Assembly: GCF_015674855.1 (NCBI RefSeq)
Contig: NZ_JADMLG010000017.1
Span: 78,470 to 142,469 of the forward strand
Length of the DNA: 64,000 nucleotides
Source of the DNA: Nocardia bovistercoris
GTDB lineage: Bacteria; Actinomycetota; Actinomycetes; Mycobacteriales; Mycobacteriaceae
Direction of reading: 5' to 3'
The notes beneath the pieces are model-generated. The model saw only the letters and a list, made by a program, of their open reading frames with translations. It was not told where the DNA came from and did not search any database. The translations under genes and the position numbers were made by a program. Shown piece by piece: positions 25,560 to 34,896 of this stretch (position 1 is its first letter; each line of letters starts with the position of its first letter).

Positions 25560-26942
25560 TCAGACCAGGTCGTGCGGGTCGCCGGTACCCATGTACTTGG
25601 CGAGGTTGTGGTGCAGGTTGACCACGGTGCGTTCGCGGTAGGGGTTGGGCTTGGGGCCGGAGAAGCCTCGGCTCTTCATGCCCTGCTGGACCGCGGCCAT
25701 GTTGTCGAAGTCCTGCGGCAGTACGGTGCGCCAGTCCGGGTCGCCGACCGGCGTGTAGATCCACTCGGTCTCGGGTTCCTCACCGGGCGGGAACAATTCG
25801 AAGACCGCGGCCTCGAAGATGCACTTGTCCGGATCGTGGCCCGCGGGCCGGAACCGGTAGCACAGCATGTTGTTCAGCGCGTGCCCGATCTGGAAGTTCG
25901 GGAAGATCTGCCACGCGGTGCCCGCCTGCGCGACGATCGCCGGATCGATCTTGGGCCACACCACCCCGCGCCGCTCGTCCTCCGAGCGCGCGGTGTCGAG
26001 CCAGTAGCGCAGCACCTCGGGAGCCGGTGTGCCCTCGGGCAATTCGTCCACCAGCCGGTTGGCGACGTCGACCAGGGTGCGGGTGGTGTTGGTGTTGGCG
26101 TTCTCCCAGGTGAAGTTCTGCAGCGCGGCGGTGGAGACGCGGGCGTCGGGTCCGGCGCCGAGGCGGACCTTGGCCTGGTTCTCCTCCATGCCCTTCGGCG
26201 CGTCGTAGCCGATGTTGCTGTGCTTGCCCTGCGCGCGCGCCCACCCGAGGAACTGGCCGAAGTTCATGAACTCCGGGTGGGTGTACGGCACGTGGTAGGT
26301 CTCCATGAACGCCTCGAAGGCGACCTTCCAGTTGCAGTCGAAGGTCAGCCAGCGCCGCCAGCGGTAGCGCATCTTCTCCAACTCGAAGTGTTCGAGCAGA
26401 TCGGCCGCGGGCGAGAGGTATTCGCGCAGCGACTCGCACTCGGGATCCATGTTGACGAAGACCCAGCCGCCCCAGGTGTCCACGTTGACGTGGTTCAGTC
26501 CGTCGTTGCGCTCGGTCAGCCCGCACGGCCAGTCCTCGCGCTCGGCCACGAAGGTGTTGCGGCCCTCGAGGTCGTAGCGCCAGCCGTGGAAGCGGCACAC
26601 GAACTGGCGGGCGGTGCCGCGCGCGTCGTGGGCGCCGGGCGGGGTGTCGACGAGCCTGCGGCCGCGGTGCGCGCACACGTTGTGGTAGGCGACGATGGTG
26701 TCGGGCGCGGTGCGGGTCACGATGATCGAGTCGGCCATGATCTCGTAGGTCAGGTAGTCGCCGACCTTCGGGATCTCCTCGACGCGGCACACCTGCTGCC
26801 ACACCTTGGCCCACAGCCGGTCGCCCTCGGCCCGCGCGTATTCCGGGGAGATGTAGGCCTCGACGCCGATCGTCATCGGCGTCGACAGCGGATCCGCCTG
26901 CGCGGCGGGACTTTCGGTGATGTTCTCGGCGGTTTCGGTCAT
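25560..26942 (-). CDS. Rieske [2Fe-2S] ring-hydroxylating oxygenase, alpha subunit
   Basis: 460-residue terminal oxygenase, longer than the one at 84-1352 and only distantly similar. Rieske ligands are CAHRG and CRFHGW, and the mononuclear iron region is ETYHVPYTH. ATG at 26942 follows AGGAGG. Within the operon it lies after an SDR and before a Baeyer-Villiger-type enzyme. No cognate reductase is nearby; the [2Fe-2S] ferredoxin at 46694 is the only plant-type ferredoxin in the window. Substrate unknown. Confidence 0.92.
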   Translation of the reverse strand: MTETAENITESPAAQADPLSTPMTIGVEAYISPEYARAEGDRLWAKVWQQVCRVEEIPKVGDYLTYEIMADSIIVTRTAPDTIVAYHNVCAHRGRRLVDTPPGAHDARGTARQFVCRFHGWRYDLEGRNTFVAEREDWPCGLTERNDGLNHVNVDTWGGWVFVNMDPECESLREYLSPAADLLEHFELEKMRYRWRRWLTFDCNWKVAFEAFMETYHVPYTHPEFMNFGQFLGWARAQGKHSNIGYDAPKGMEENQAKVRLGAGPDARVSTAALQNFTWENANTNTTRTLVDVANRLVDELPEGTPAPEVLRYWLDTARSEDERRGVVWPKIDPAIVAQAGTAWQIFPNFQIGHALNNMLCYRFRPAGHDPDKCIFEAAVFELFPPGEEPETEWIYTPVGDPDWRTVLPQDFDNMAAVQQGMKSRGFSGPKPNPYRERTVVNLHHNLAKYMGTGDPHDLV

Positions 26943-26970
26943 GACATCCTCCTGGGTGAAACCGTTGGCG

Positions 26971-27816
26971 TCAGCGGGTGAGTGCCGCGCGGAAGTCGTC
27001 GTTCTCGAGGAACAGCGAGGTGTTGTCGGCGCCCAGGTGACTCCATTTGAGGTTCAGGCCGCCGTCGACGAGCAGGGTCTGGCCGGTGACGTAAGTGGAC
27101 AGATCCGAGAGCAGGAACAGGATCGGCCCGGCCTGTTCCTCGGGGGTGCCGCGCCTGCCCATGGCGATGGCGGTGCGGTCGCGTTCGGGATCCTCGCCGA
27201 CGTAGGCGGTGGAGGCGGGGGTCGCGGTGACGCCGGGGGCGACCGCGTTCACCCTGATGCCCGACGACGCCAGTTCCACCGCGAGCGTGCGGGTCGCCGC
27301 GACCAGCGCGGCCTTGGCGGTGCCGTAGCCGATGTGGAAGGGCGCGGTGTTCATCCCGCTGATCGAGGACAGGGAGACCAGCGATCCCGGCCTGCCCTGT
27401 GCCTTCAGCTCGGCGGCGACCGCCTGGCTCATGAAGAACATGGTCTCCAGGTTCTGGGTGAACAGCTCGCGCCAGTCCGACCTGGTGACCTTGGTCGCGG
27501 CCATCCACGTCGAGGTCGCCGCCCCGCCCGCGATGTTGACCAGCCCGTGCAGGTCGCCCTGCGCGTTGCGGGCCTGCTCCAGGATCTCGGCGACGCCCTC
27601 GTCGGTGCTCGCGTCGGCGGCCACCGGGATCACCGGAAGACCTTCGGCGGCAAGCGGTTCCACGTGTGTCGCGAGGTTCTCCTTGCCGCGGCTCACCGCG
27701 ATCACGGTGGCGCCCGCGGTAGCGATCTGCCGGGTTACCGCGGTGCCGATGCCACCGCCGCCCGCCCCGGCCACGATCACCACGCGGCCGCCGAGTCCGA
27801 GGTCGATACCGCTCAT
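26971..27816 (-). CDS. SDR-family oxidoreductase
   Basis: 281-residue SDR with an unusual glycine-rich cofactor loop AGAGGGGIG near residue 20. NIAGG, SLSSISG and YGTAKAALVAA complete the active site. It starts with ATGA overlap from the beta-propeller gene, so the two are co-translated. Probable role: alcohol-ketone interconversion before the monooxygenase step. Confidence 0.85.
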   Translation of the reverse strand: MSGIDLGLGGRVVIVAGAGGGGIGTAVTRQIATAGATVIAVSRGKENLATHVEPLAAEGLPVIPVAADASTDEGVAEILEQARNAQGDLHGLVNIAGGAATSTWMAATKVTRSDWRELFTQNLETMFFMSQAVAAELKAQGRPGSLVSLSSISGMNTAPFHIGYGTAKAALVAATRTLAVELASSGIRVNAVAPGVTATPASTAYVGEDPERDRTAIAMGRRGTPEEQAGPILFLLSDLSTYVTGQTLLVDGGLNLKWSHLGADNTSLFLENDDFRAALTR

Positions 27817-29411
27817 GCCGCGATCCGGACCGCGAGGACGCTGCCCTCGGCGTCGGCCGAGACGTAGACGGTGCCGTCCTGCCCCGCGGTGATGCCCGCG
27901 AACGGTCCCATCGGTCCGGAGAACGGCGGCGTGCCCTTGAGCGGCTTGGCCACCACGCCTTCCGGCACGCCGACCGGCAGCTCGGAGGCCAGCGTCTGGC
28001 GCGCCTTGGTGACGAGGTCGACCGCGATCAGCGCCTTGAGCCCTACGTCGACGATCAGCAACTGGTTGCCGCGCACCAGGATTCCGTGCGGGGTCTCCAG
28101 GCCGTCGACCACGGTGTCGACGCCGCCCGCGCCAACCGAGACGATACGTCCGGCGCCGGATTCGGAGATCAGGACCGCGTTGTCGGGGCTGAAGGCGACG
28201 CCGATCGGGCGTTGCAGCCCGGAGGCGAGCACCTCGGTCTGCCCGCCGCGCACCGACAGCGCCCGCCCGGTGCCCGCGTCGACGGTGACGATGCTGCCGT
28301 CGGAGGCCACCGCGATCCCGTAGAGCTGGTCGAAGCCGTCGGCGATGAGCCCGGTCTCCGGTTCGGGGCCGTGCTTGTAGGTGACGACCTGTCCGGTGGA
28401 GGTGGCGCCGACGAACTCGTTGACGCCGGTCGCGACGACGCCGCGCACGTAGCCGGGGGAGTTCAGGCTGAACAGCGACGCGACCACCTCGAGCTCGCCG
28501 CCGCCGCGGTACTGGTAGAAGAAGGTGCCGTCGGCGACGTAGAGGGTGCCGTCGGGGCCGACGGTGAGGTCGAGCGGCCACAGCAGCCCGCCCGGCAGCA
28601 CCGACTTGCTGTCGCCGCCGCCGAGCACCTCGGTGATGGCGCCGTCGAAGCTGGAGACGAAGAGCCTGCCGTCGACGAAGGTGCAGTTGTCCAGTCCGGG
28701 CGCGAGCTGGGCGAGCACCTCGCGGTTGCCGGTGCGCGGATCGATGCGCAGCACCTGTCCCGAGCCCGCCTGGGTGGAGACGATGAACCCGGCGGCGTCG
28801 AACTTCACCGAGTCCGGGCCCGCGAGGTCTCCGACGACCCGCTCCGGCGTGCCGCCGTTGGGGTCGATGCGCCAGATGTCGTTGGTGCCCATCACGGGGT
28901 AGTAGAGGAGCCCGTCGGGGCCGACCTCCATGGCATTGGGCATCGGCAGGTTGTCCTGGAGCACCACCGGAGCGCTGCCGTCCAGCGGCAGTTCCATGAG
29001 CCTGCCGCCGATCCGGCACTCGTTGACGAAGAGCCTGCCGTTGTGGACGGTGATGCCGTTGGCGCCGGGCAAGTCGTCGCGCAGCACGCGGCTGGTTCCG
29101 TCGGGGCTGCGCACGCTGACGCGCGCGTCCATGTACTCGGTGGCGATGAGGTTGCCATCGACGTCGAAGGCGATGTCGTCGGGCGCGATGATGTCGCTGC
29201 CCTTGGCGCTGATGGTCTCGATATCGCCGGTGGTGATGTCGAGCGCGCTGATCGTGCTGCCCGCGACCTGGGCCACGTAGATGCGTTTGTCCGGACCGGT
29301 GCGCAGTCCGTTGGCGCCGAACAGCCTGCTCGGCGGCGTGACCCGCTCGACGCTGACGCCTTCGGCGACGGTGATGGGTGTGGTGCTGCTGTAACGCGCC
29401 CCTCGAGTCAC
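27813..29411 (-). CDS. Beta-propeller protein, SMP-30/NHL-like (possible lactonase)
   Basis: 532-residue protein built from recurring strands of the type VGPDGLLYYP, VGPDGTLYVAD, VASDGSIVTVD and FSPDNAVLIS, which is typical of SMP-30/gluconolactonase and NHL beta-propellers. It is nearly twice the length of SMP-30, so two propellers or one large one are possible. No signal peptide follows the chosen GTG (29411, GGAGGG upstream), so it is probably cytoplasmic. As first gene of the operon containing a Baeyer-Villiger-type enzyme, a lactone-opening role is attractive, but catalytic residues cannot be assigned with certainty. Confidence 0.7.
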   Translation of the reverse strand: MTRGARYSSTTPITVAEGVSVERVTPPSRLFGANGLRTGPDKRIYVAQVAGSTISALDITTGDIETISAKGSDIIAPDDIAFDVDGNLIATEYMDARVSVRSPDGTSRVLRDDLPGANGITVHNGRLFVNECRIGGRLMELPLDGSAPVVLQDNLPMPNAMEVGPDGLLYYPVMGTNDIWRIDPNGGTPERVVGDLAGPDSVKFDAAGFIVSTQAGSGQVLRIDPRTGNREVLAQLAPGLDNCTFVDGRLFVSSFDGAITEVLGGGDSKSVLPGGLLWPLDLTVGPDGTLYVADGTFFYQYRGGGELEVVASLFSLNSPGYVRGVVATGVNEFVGATSTGQVVTYKHGPEPETGLIADGFDQLYGIAVASDGSIVTVDAGTGRALSVRGGQTEVLASGLQRPIGVAFSPDNAVLISESGAGRIVSVGAGGVDTVVDGLETPHGILVRGNQLLIVDVGLKALIAVDLVTKARQTLASELPVGVPEGVVAKPLKGTPPFSGPMGPFAGITAGQDGTVYVSADAEGSVLAVRIAA

Positions 29412-29862
29412 AGTGAGGGCCCTCCGATGCGGTGAGAAGTCGATATTCGCGTGGCGGCACGGTCCGGACCCGGCGGTGCCGTGGAAACGGGAATCCGATC
29501 GGGGCATTGCCCTGGCCGCGTGTCGTAGGTCACGCTACTTCAATCCTCACAAGGATAGCAATACTTGAAGGATGGTTTACCGGAGAGTAGTAGCTCGAGC
29601 GGGGTGCGATGCGGCCGGAGCTTGCCCTTGCGTGCGGTGCGGGCCGATCGTGGTAGCTCTATGAAATATGTTGCGTTCCAGCCAGTTTGCGCGCATTCGC
29701 AGGTCGCGGACACGCGTCGGCGCGGTCCGCGAGTGGGTGAAGTCTCGCGCGATCATCCGATAGCGCCGTACCACACTGGATGAGAACGCCATTATCGTAT
29801 GCGGTTCTGCCCGCGCCGCCAAGGGGAAATATGCGGGTCGGAGTGTTATTCGGGTGCGTCGC
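29412..29862. promoter_or_regulatory. Promoter region of the seven-gene minus-strand operon
   Basis: About 450 bases without a convincing gene. A 28-bp block at 29536-29563 carries the GntR-type palindrome. The remainder up to the GntR stop at 29863 is lower in GC than its neighbours and shows nothing recognisable. Confidence 0.5.
29536..29563. promoter_or_regulatory. GntR-type operator, ATCCTCACAAGGAT core
   Basis: The palindromic core ATCCT-CACA-AGGAT is at 29543-29556. The surrounding 28 bases match the reverse complement of 30748-30775 at 27 of 28 positions, far beyond chance for non-coding DNA. The two copies lie upstream of the minus-strand operon and of the plus-strand dehydrogenase operon, with the GntR gene between them. 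Confidence 0.8.
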
Positions 29863-30690
29863 TCAGAGGCGGGAGCGGTGGATCGACTGCATGGACAGTC
29901 GGGCGCCCGCGGACGAGGCGTTGACCACGCCGTCGTCGAAACGGTCGAGCACAAGGGCCTGGGTGGCGGCGAGATGGGTGCGGTAGAGCCGCTCCGCCTC
30001 GGCGGGACGGCCCGCCTCGATCTCGGTGGCGATCCTGCGGTGCGTGCGCACCACCGCCTCGGCCTCGACCTCCGAGGGGTATTCCCCGCGCTGGGTGAGT
30101 GCCTCCGCCCAGGCCTCCTCCTGTGCCGACCACAGCGTGACCAGCGTGCTCACCACGTAGCGGACGGTGAGATTCGGCGTGTGCGCGACGATCAGGTCGT
30201 GGAACTCGCGGGCCGTGTGGGTGAAGGCGACGCCGTCGGTGACCAGTTCGGCCGAGCGTTCGACGTTCTCGATGAGCGCGGGCACGACCGTGGCGGCGCG
30301 GTCCCGGCGCTCGGCGCATTCGGCGGCGCACAGCGGTTCCAGCATGCGCAGGCCCGCGGCCAGGTCGCCGAGGGTGACGCGGGCGCCCTGTAGGGCCAGG
30401 CCCAGGTGATAGGCTGCCGACGCCTCGTCGGGGCGATGGACCTCGGCGCCGCCGACATTGCCGCGGCGCACCGTGACCAGGCCCTCGGTCTCCAGGATGC
30501 GCAGCGCCTCTCGGATCGAGGGATAGCTGACGCCGAAGTCCTGCACCAGCTGGTCCTGGGTGGGGAGGCGGTAGTCCTCGTCGCCCGCGAGGATGCGGGT
30601 GCGCAGTTCGGCGGCGACGGTCTCGGCGATCCGACGTTGCGGGACCCGCCCGCGTCTGGCGGCGCTCTGGCCGCGCTCCGCGGCGGTCAC
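29863..30690 (-). CDS. GntR-family transcriptional regulator, FadR/FCD type
   Basis: 275-residue regulator. The winged helix lies at about residues 20-90 (LPTQDQLVQDFGVSYPSIRE, then LETEGLVTVRRG). The C-terminal helical ligand domain has the FCD-type AREFHDLIVAHTPN and HRRIATEIEAGRP segments with metal-binding His/Asp candidates. The GTG start at 30690 is chosen from the domain start. Conserved 28-bp operators lie on both sides, so it very likely represses both flanking operons and itself. Expected inducer: a CoA ester or acid of the pathway. Confidence 0.9.
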   Translation of the reverse strand: MTAAERGQSAARRGRVPQRRIAETVAAELRTRILAGDEDYRLPTQDQLVQDFGVSYPSIREALRILETEGLVTVRRGNVGGAEVHRPDEASAAYHLGLALQGARVTLGDLAAGLRMLEPLCAAECAERRDRAATVVPALIENVERSAELVTDGVAFTHTAREFHDLIVAHTPNLTVRYVVSTLVTLWSAQEEAWAEALTQRGEYPSEVEAEAVVRTHRRIATEIEAGRPAEAERLYRTHLAATQALVLDRFDDGVVNASSAGARLSMQSIHRSRL

Positions 30691-30747
30691 GCTGGTCGCC
30701 TGTCGGTCATGTCGGCAGTTTAATCGGTCGACCAGTGTGCATACAAA

Positions 30748-30775
30748 TATTGCTATCCTTATGAGGATTGAAGTA
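30748..30775. promoter_or_regulatory. GntR-type operator, ATCCTTATGAGGAT core
   Basis: The core palindrome is at 30755-30768, within the same 28-bp block as at 29536-29563 in opposite orientation. It sits in the short gap between the divergent GntR and acyl-CoA dehydrogenase genes and extends to three bases before the latter's start, so bound regulator would block it directly. Confidence 0.82.
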
Positions 30776-30777
30776 CG

Positions 30778-31956
30778 GTGCGACACATGGACTTCACGAT
30801 GGGTGAGTCCGCCGCGAGACTCCGAGGCGAGCTGCGGCGGCTGATTGCCGAGGAGGTCCCCGCCGACTATCTCGGCGCGTTCACCGACGATCCCGCGGAT
30901 CTCGCTGTCGCCCAGCGGTTCTGCCGCGTACTGGCGCAACGGGGACTGCTCTGCGCGGCTTGGCCGCGCGAATTCGGTGGTGCGGGCGCCTCGGTGTGGG
31001 AACAGACCGTGGTCCGCGAGGAGATGTGGGCACATCACGAACCGCGGGGCGCGCAGTACATGGGCGTCAACTGGGTCGGGCCGACTCTCATGCGGCACGG
31101 GACGCCCGAACAGCAGGGCAAGCACCTGCCCTCGATCGCGCGCGGCGAGGTCATCTGGTGCCAGGGCTTCAGCGAACCCGACGCGGGCTCGGATCTGGCG
31201 TCCCTGCGCACCGCGGCGCGCCCCGACGGCGACGGCTGGCGGATCAGCGGCCAGAAGATCTGGACCTCCTACGCCACCATGGCGCAATGGTGCTTCCTGC
31301 TGGCCCGCACCTCGAACGAGGGACGCAAGCAGCAGGGGCTCACGGTGTTCCTGGTGCCGATGTCCGCCCCGGGCATCGAGGTCAGGCCGATCCGCTCCAT
31401 GCTCGGGCCGCACCACCTCAACGAGGTCTTCTTCGACGAGGTGCGGGTGACCCCGGCCGACGTGCTCGGCACGGTGGGCGATGGCTGGGCCGTGGTGCAG
31501 GAGGTGCTTGCCTTCGAACGGGTCGGCATCGCCCGCTACGCCCGCTGCGAGAAGTTGCTCGCGGCCGCGCCCGAGGTGCTCGGGACGCGCTGGGACGAGG
31601 TGCCCGAAGCGCTTCGGGCTCGCTGGGCGCGGATGCTCGTGCGCGCTCGGCGCGCGAGATTGCTTGCCTACCAGGTGGTTTCCATGCAGAGCAGCGGCCG
31701 GGTCGAACCCGGCGACGCCGCCGCCTACCGCATCGCGGTGACCCGCCTCGATCAGGAGAGCGCGGCCGTACTGACCGAACTGGCGGCCTATGTCACCGGT
31801 GAGGACAAGCAGCGACGGCAATACCGGCGCGCGGTCGAGGACCACTGGCGTTACGCGAACGCCGCGACGGTGGCCTCGGGCAGTATCGAGATGCAGAAGA
31901 TCCTGCTGGCCCGCGCCCTGCTCGGCGACCGCCGTCGTGCCGGGGAGGCGGCATGA
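30778..31956 (+). CDS. Acyl-CoA dehydrogenase, larger subunit of a probable pair
   Basis: 392-residue acyl-CoA dehydrogenase. It contains FSEPDAGSDLASL (flavin region) and the C-terminal TVASGSIEMQKILLARALLG, where Ser replaces the usual catalytic Glu before GS. GTG at 30778 is used, with GAGG 11 bases upstream; ATG at 30787 is an alternative. It is coupled by ATGA overlap to a shorter acyl-CoA dehydrogenase homologue, the arrangement of the heteromeric FadE pairs known from steroid side-chain oxidation. Confidence 0.87.
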   Translation: MRHMDFTMGESAARLRGELRRLIAEEVPADYLGAFTDDPADLAVAQRFCRVLAQRGLLCAAWPREFGGAGASVWEQTVVREEMWAHHEPRGAQYMGVNWVGPTLMRHGTPEQQGKHLPSIARGEVIWCQGFSEPDAGSDLASLRTAARPDGDGWRISGQKIWTSYATMAQWCFLLARTSNEGRKQQGLTVFLVPMSAPGIEVRPIRSMLGPHHLNEVFFDEVRVTPADVLGTVGDGWAVVQEVLAFERVGIARYARCEKLLAAAPEVLGTRWDEVPEALRARWARMLVRARRARLLAYQVVSMQSSGRVEPGDAAAYRIAVTRLDQESAAVLTELAAYVTGEDKQRRQYRRAVEDHWRYANAATVASGSIEMQKILLARALLGDRRRAGEAA

Positions 31957-32930
31957 CCGCCGCGGCCCCTGGCGGGGCATCGATGGACATCCACCTGTGC
32001 GCGGAGGCGACCGAATTCGGCAAGCAGGCCGTGCGCGCGCTCGGCGCGGCGGGCGGTGACGAACTGATCCAGCGGGCCGAGGCCGCGCCCGCGCGGCGCA
32101 CCGAACTGGTGGAACCGGTGCTGGAGGCGCTCGGCGCGTGGGAACTGCGCCCGCGCCGCGACGCGGTGGAATCCGAGGCCGCGGCGGCCCTGTGCCGAGC
32201 GGCGGGCTACTGGGCGGCGCCGTATCCGGTGGCCGAACGCCTCGCCCGCCCCGAGGACCTCGACGTCGACGGGCTGGTCGTGATCGCGGGCGAGGAGCCG
32301 AGCGCCGCCATCTCGAACATCGACATCCGTTGGGGTGCTGTTACTTTCGACGGTGTGCGCGGTGCGGTCACGGTCGGCCCGCCGGACGGGACCGCGCGCG
32401 AAACCGCGTTCGTGGCGCCGCTCGAGGTGCGCCCGCTCGACTCCGACGGCGCGCAGGATCTCGCCCTCGCGCTGGTCCTGCCCTGCTGGACGTTGCTCGG
32501 CATGCTCGATCGCGCCGTGGAACTGGCGCGTGAACACGTGTTGGTGCGCGAACAGTTCGGTCGGGCGCTCTCGGAGTTCCAGTCGGTGCAGTTCCAGCTC
32601 ACCGACGCCGAGGTCGACCGGCGCGGCGCGGACATCCTCGCCCGCTACGCGCTCTGGAGCATCCAGACCGGGAGCGACGACGCGCTCGTCGACGCCCTTT
32701 CGCTGCGTTCGGCCGTGTTGGAGGCCGCCGACTCCGTCTTCCGTGTCGCGCACCAACTGCACGGCGCCACCGGCTTCTGCGACGAATCGACGCTGTCCTG
32801 GCTGTCGCGCCACAGCCTGCCGCTGCGCAGGCTGCCGCTGGCCGCGGGCGCCACCGACGACCACCTGACCCGACTGGTCGGCCGCCGAGGGCCGACCGGA
32901 CTGTTCTCCGACCCGGGGGAGTACCGGTGA
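31953..32930 (+). CDS. Acyl-CoA dehydrogenase homologue, shorter subunit
   Basis: 325 residues, below the family's usual 380-400. The N-terminal part is divergent and the flavin TEPGAGSD motif is missing. The C-terminal helical domain is clear (REHVLVREQFGRALSEFQSV and the HQLHGATGF segment). It probably forms a mixed tetramer with the preceding subunit and contributes only part of the flavin site. ATGA overlap upstream and GTGA overlap downstream. Confidence 0.82.
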   Translation: MTAAAPGGASMDIHLCAEATEFGKQAVRALGAAGGDELIQRAEAAPARRTELVEPVLEALGAWELRPRRDAVESEAAAALCRAAGYWAAPYPVAERLARPEDLDVDGLVVIAGEEPSAAISNIDIRWGAVTFDGVRGAVTVGPPDGTARETAFVAPLEVRPLDSDGAQDLALALVLPCWTLLGMLDRAVELAREHVLVREQFGRALSEFQSVQFQLTDAEVDRRGADILARYALWSIQTGSDDALVDALSLRSAVLEAADSVFRVAHQLHGATGFCDESTLSWLSRHSLPLRRLPLAAGATDDHLTRLVGRRGPTGLFSDPGEYR

Positions 32931-33706
32931 CCTACGACGCGCTGCCGTCCGGACTGACGGTGACCGGCGACGGACCGGTCCGCACAGTCGTCCTGGACCG
33001 TCCCGACGAGCTCAATGCCGTGAACGCCGACCTGCATCGCGCGCTCGCCGAGGTGTGGCGGCATCTGGCCGCCGACACCGAGGCGAAGGTGGTGATCCTG
33101 ACCGGATCGGGCCGCGCGTTCAGCGGGGGCGGTGACCTGGACTGGATCACCTCCTTCCTCGATGATCCGGTCGCCCGTGACGAGAGCATCCGCGAGGGCG
33201 CGCAGATCATCGAGGAGATGTTGCGGTTCCCGCTGCCGGTGATCGCGGCGGTCAACGGCGCGGCCGTCGGGCTCGGTGCGAGTATCGCGGTGCTCTGCGA
33301 TGTGGTGTTGATGTCGGAGCGGGCCTATCTGGCCGACCCGCACGTCGCGGTCGGACTCGTGGCCGGTGACGGTGGCGCGGCCTTCTGGCCGCTGCTCACC
33401 CCGATCCTGCGGACCCGCGAATACCTCTACACCGGCGATCGTATCGATGCGGCCACCGCCGTCGAGGTGGGACTCGCCTCGCGGGTGGTCGCGGCCGCCG
33501 ATCTGCTCGGCGAGGCCGAGAAATTGGCTCAGCGGCTCGCGGCTCAGCCGCAGGAGGCGCTGCGCGGCACCAAACGCGTGGTGAACATGTATCTTTCGCA
33601 GGCGCTCGGCGGACCCATGCAGGCCGGATTCGCGGCCGAGGTGGTCAGCATGCAGACACCGGAACACCGGGAACGACTACTGGCGCTGCGGAATCGGTCC
33701 CGATGA
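32927..33706 (+). CDS. Enoyl-CoA hydratase/isomerase
   Basis: 259-residue crotonase-family enzyme with oxyanion-hole segments RAFSGGGDLDW and AAVGLGASIAVLCD. The DPHVAVGLVAGDGGAAFWPLL segment is typical of the family. The GTG start overlaps the previous stop. It sits between two acyl-CoA dehydrogenase pairs, so it would hydrate the product of one of them. Confidence 0.88.
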   Translation: MTYDALPSGLTVTGDGPVRTVVLDRPDELNAVNADLHRALAEVWRHLAADTEAKVVILTGSGRAFSGGGDLDWITSFLDDPVARDESIREGAQIIEEMLRFPLPVIAAVNGAAVGLGASIAVLCDVVLMSERAYLADPHVAVGLVAGDGGAAFWPLLTPILRTREYLYTGDRIDAATAVEVGLASRVVAAADLLGEAEKLAQRLAAQPQEALRGTKRVVNMYLSQALGGPMQAGFAAEVVSMQTPEHRERLLALRNRSR

Positions 33707-34896
33707 GCGATCTCGACGCGTTCCGGGCCGAGGTCCGCGATTGGTGCCGCGCGAATATCCCCGCCGACTGGCGGCGGACTCAGACCGGGCCGTCGGAGGC
33801 GGAATTCGTGCGTTTCCAACAGGATTGGTTCTGCGGTCTGCGCGATGCCGGGTACGCGGTGCCGCACTGGCCGCGTGAATACGGCGGCGGCATGTCGGTG
33901 GAGCGGCAGATGGTGCTGTATCAGGAATTGGCCGCGGCCGACGCGCCGCGACTGGTGCTGGCTTTCGTCGGTATCCACCACGCCGCGGCGACTCTGCTCG
34001 GCGCGGGGACCGATGAGCAGCGTGCCCGTCACCTGCCCGCGATCCTCGACGGTGAGATCTGGGCGCAGGGGTTCTCCGAACCCGGTGCGGGCTCGGATCT
34101 GGCCGCGCTGCGCACCTCGGCGCGTCGTGACGGCGACGGCTATCGGGTCACCGGTCAGAAGGTGTGGGCCAGTGGCGCGCAGTACGCGGACTGGTGCCTG
34201 CTGTTGGCCCGCACCGATCCGGATGCGCCCAAACGTAAGGGCATCTCGTATTTCTTGATGGATATGCGTGCCCCCGGAATCGAGGTGCGGCCGATTCGCC
34301 AGGCCACCGGGGAATCGCATTTCTGCGAGATCTTCCTGGACGACGTGTGGATTCCGGCCGACTGCCTTGTCGGGGCGCAGAACGCGGGATGGCAAGTGGC
34401 GCAACGAACGTTGGGCGCCGAACGTGGGCTGACCATGCTCGAACTCGCCGAACGGCTCGGCAACGCGGGCTTCCGGTGGTTGGCGCGCACCTGCACCGAA
34501 CCCGGACGCGACGGCCGCAGGCCGATCGAGGACGCCGCGGTGGCGGATCGGCTGATCGCGCTCGAGATCGAGATCACCGCGCTGCGGTCGATGTGCGCGG
34601 ACCTGGTGCGCCGCCACGACACCGGTGCGGCCGGACCCGCGGACGCCTCCGTCGTGAAGCTGTACTACAGCGAACTGCTCCAGCGCATGACCGATTTCGC
34701 CGTGGAGGTCGGCGGCCTGTCCGCGCAGACCGACGTGCGCAAACCCATGTCGGGCGGATGGGAGTCCGGCGCGTGGGCGCTTGACTTCGTCGGCTCCTGG
34801 GAATGGACCATTCCGGGCGGCGCCAGCGAGATCCAGCGCACCATCATCGGTGAGCGCGGGCTCGGACTGCCCCGAGAACCCGCAGGAGCATCGTGA
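33703..34896 (+). CDS. Acyl-CoA dehydrogenase, larger subunit of a second pair
   Basis: 397-residue enzyme with GFSEPGAGSDLAAL (flavin region) and C-terminal IPGGASEIQRTIIGERGLGLP. The usual catalytic Glu position before GGAS is Pro-Gly, as in FadE-pair subunits that use another base. ATGA overlap with the hydratase upstream and GTGA with the next gene indicate one coupled transcript. Confidence 0.9.
   Translation: MSDLDAFRAEVRDWCRANIPADWRRTQTGPSEAEFVRFQQDWFCGLRDAGYAVPHWPREYGGGMSVERQMVLYQELAAADAPRLVLAFVGIHHAAATLLGAGTDEQRARHLPAILDGEIWAQGFSEPGAGSDLAALRTSARRDGDGYRVTGQKVWASGAQYADWCLLLARTDPDAPKRKGISYFLMDMRAPGIEVRPIRQATGESHFCEIFLDDVWIPADCLVGAQNAGWQVAQRTLGAERGLTMLELAERLGNAGFRWLARTCTEPGRDGRRPIEDAAVADRLIALEIEITALRSMCADLVRRHDTGAAGPADASVVKLYYSELLQRMTDFAVEVGGLSAQTDVRKPMSGGWESGAWALDFVGSWEWTIPGGASEIQRTIIGERGLGLPREPAGAS

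Noticed and set aside
29863..31980. A 705-residue minus-strand protein including the GntR regulator
   Set aside because: The upstream two thirds is antisense to the acyl-CoA dehydrogenase gene; only the last 275 residues form the regulator.
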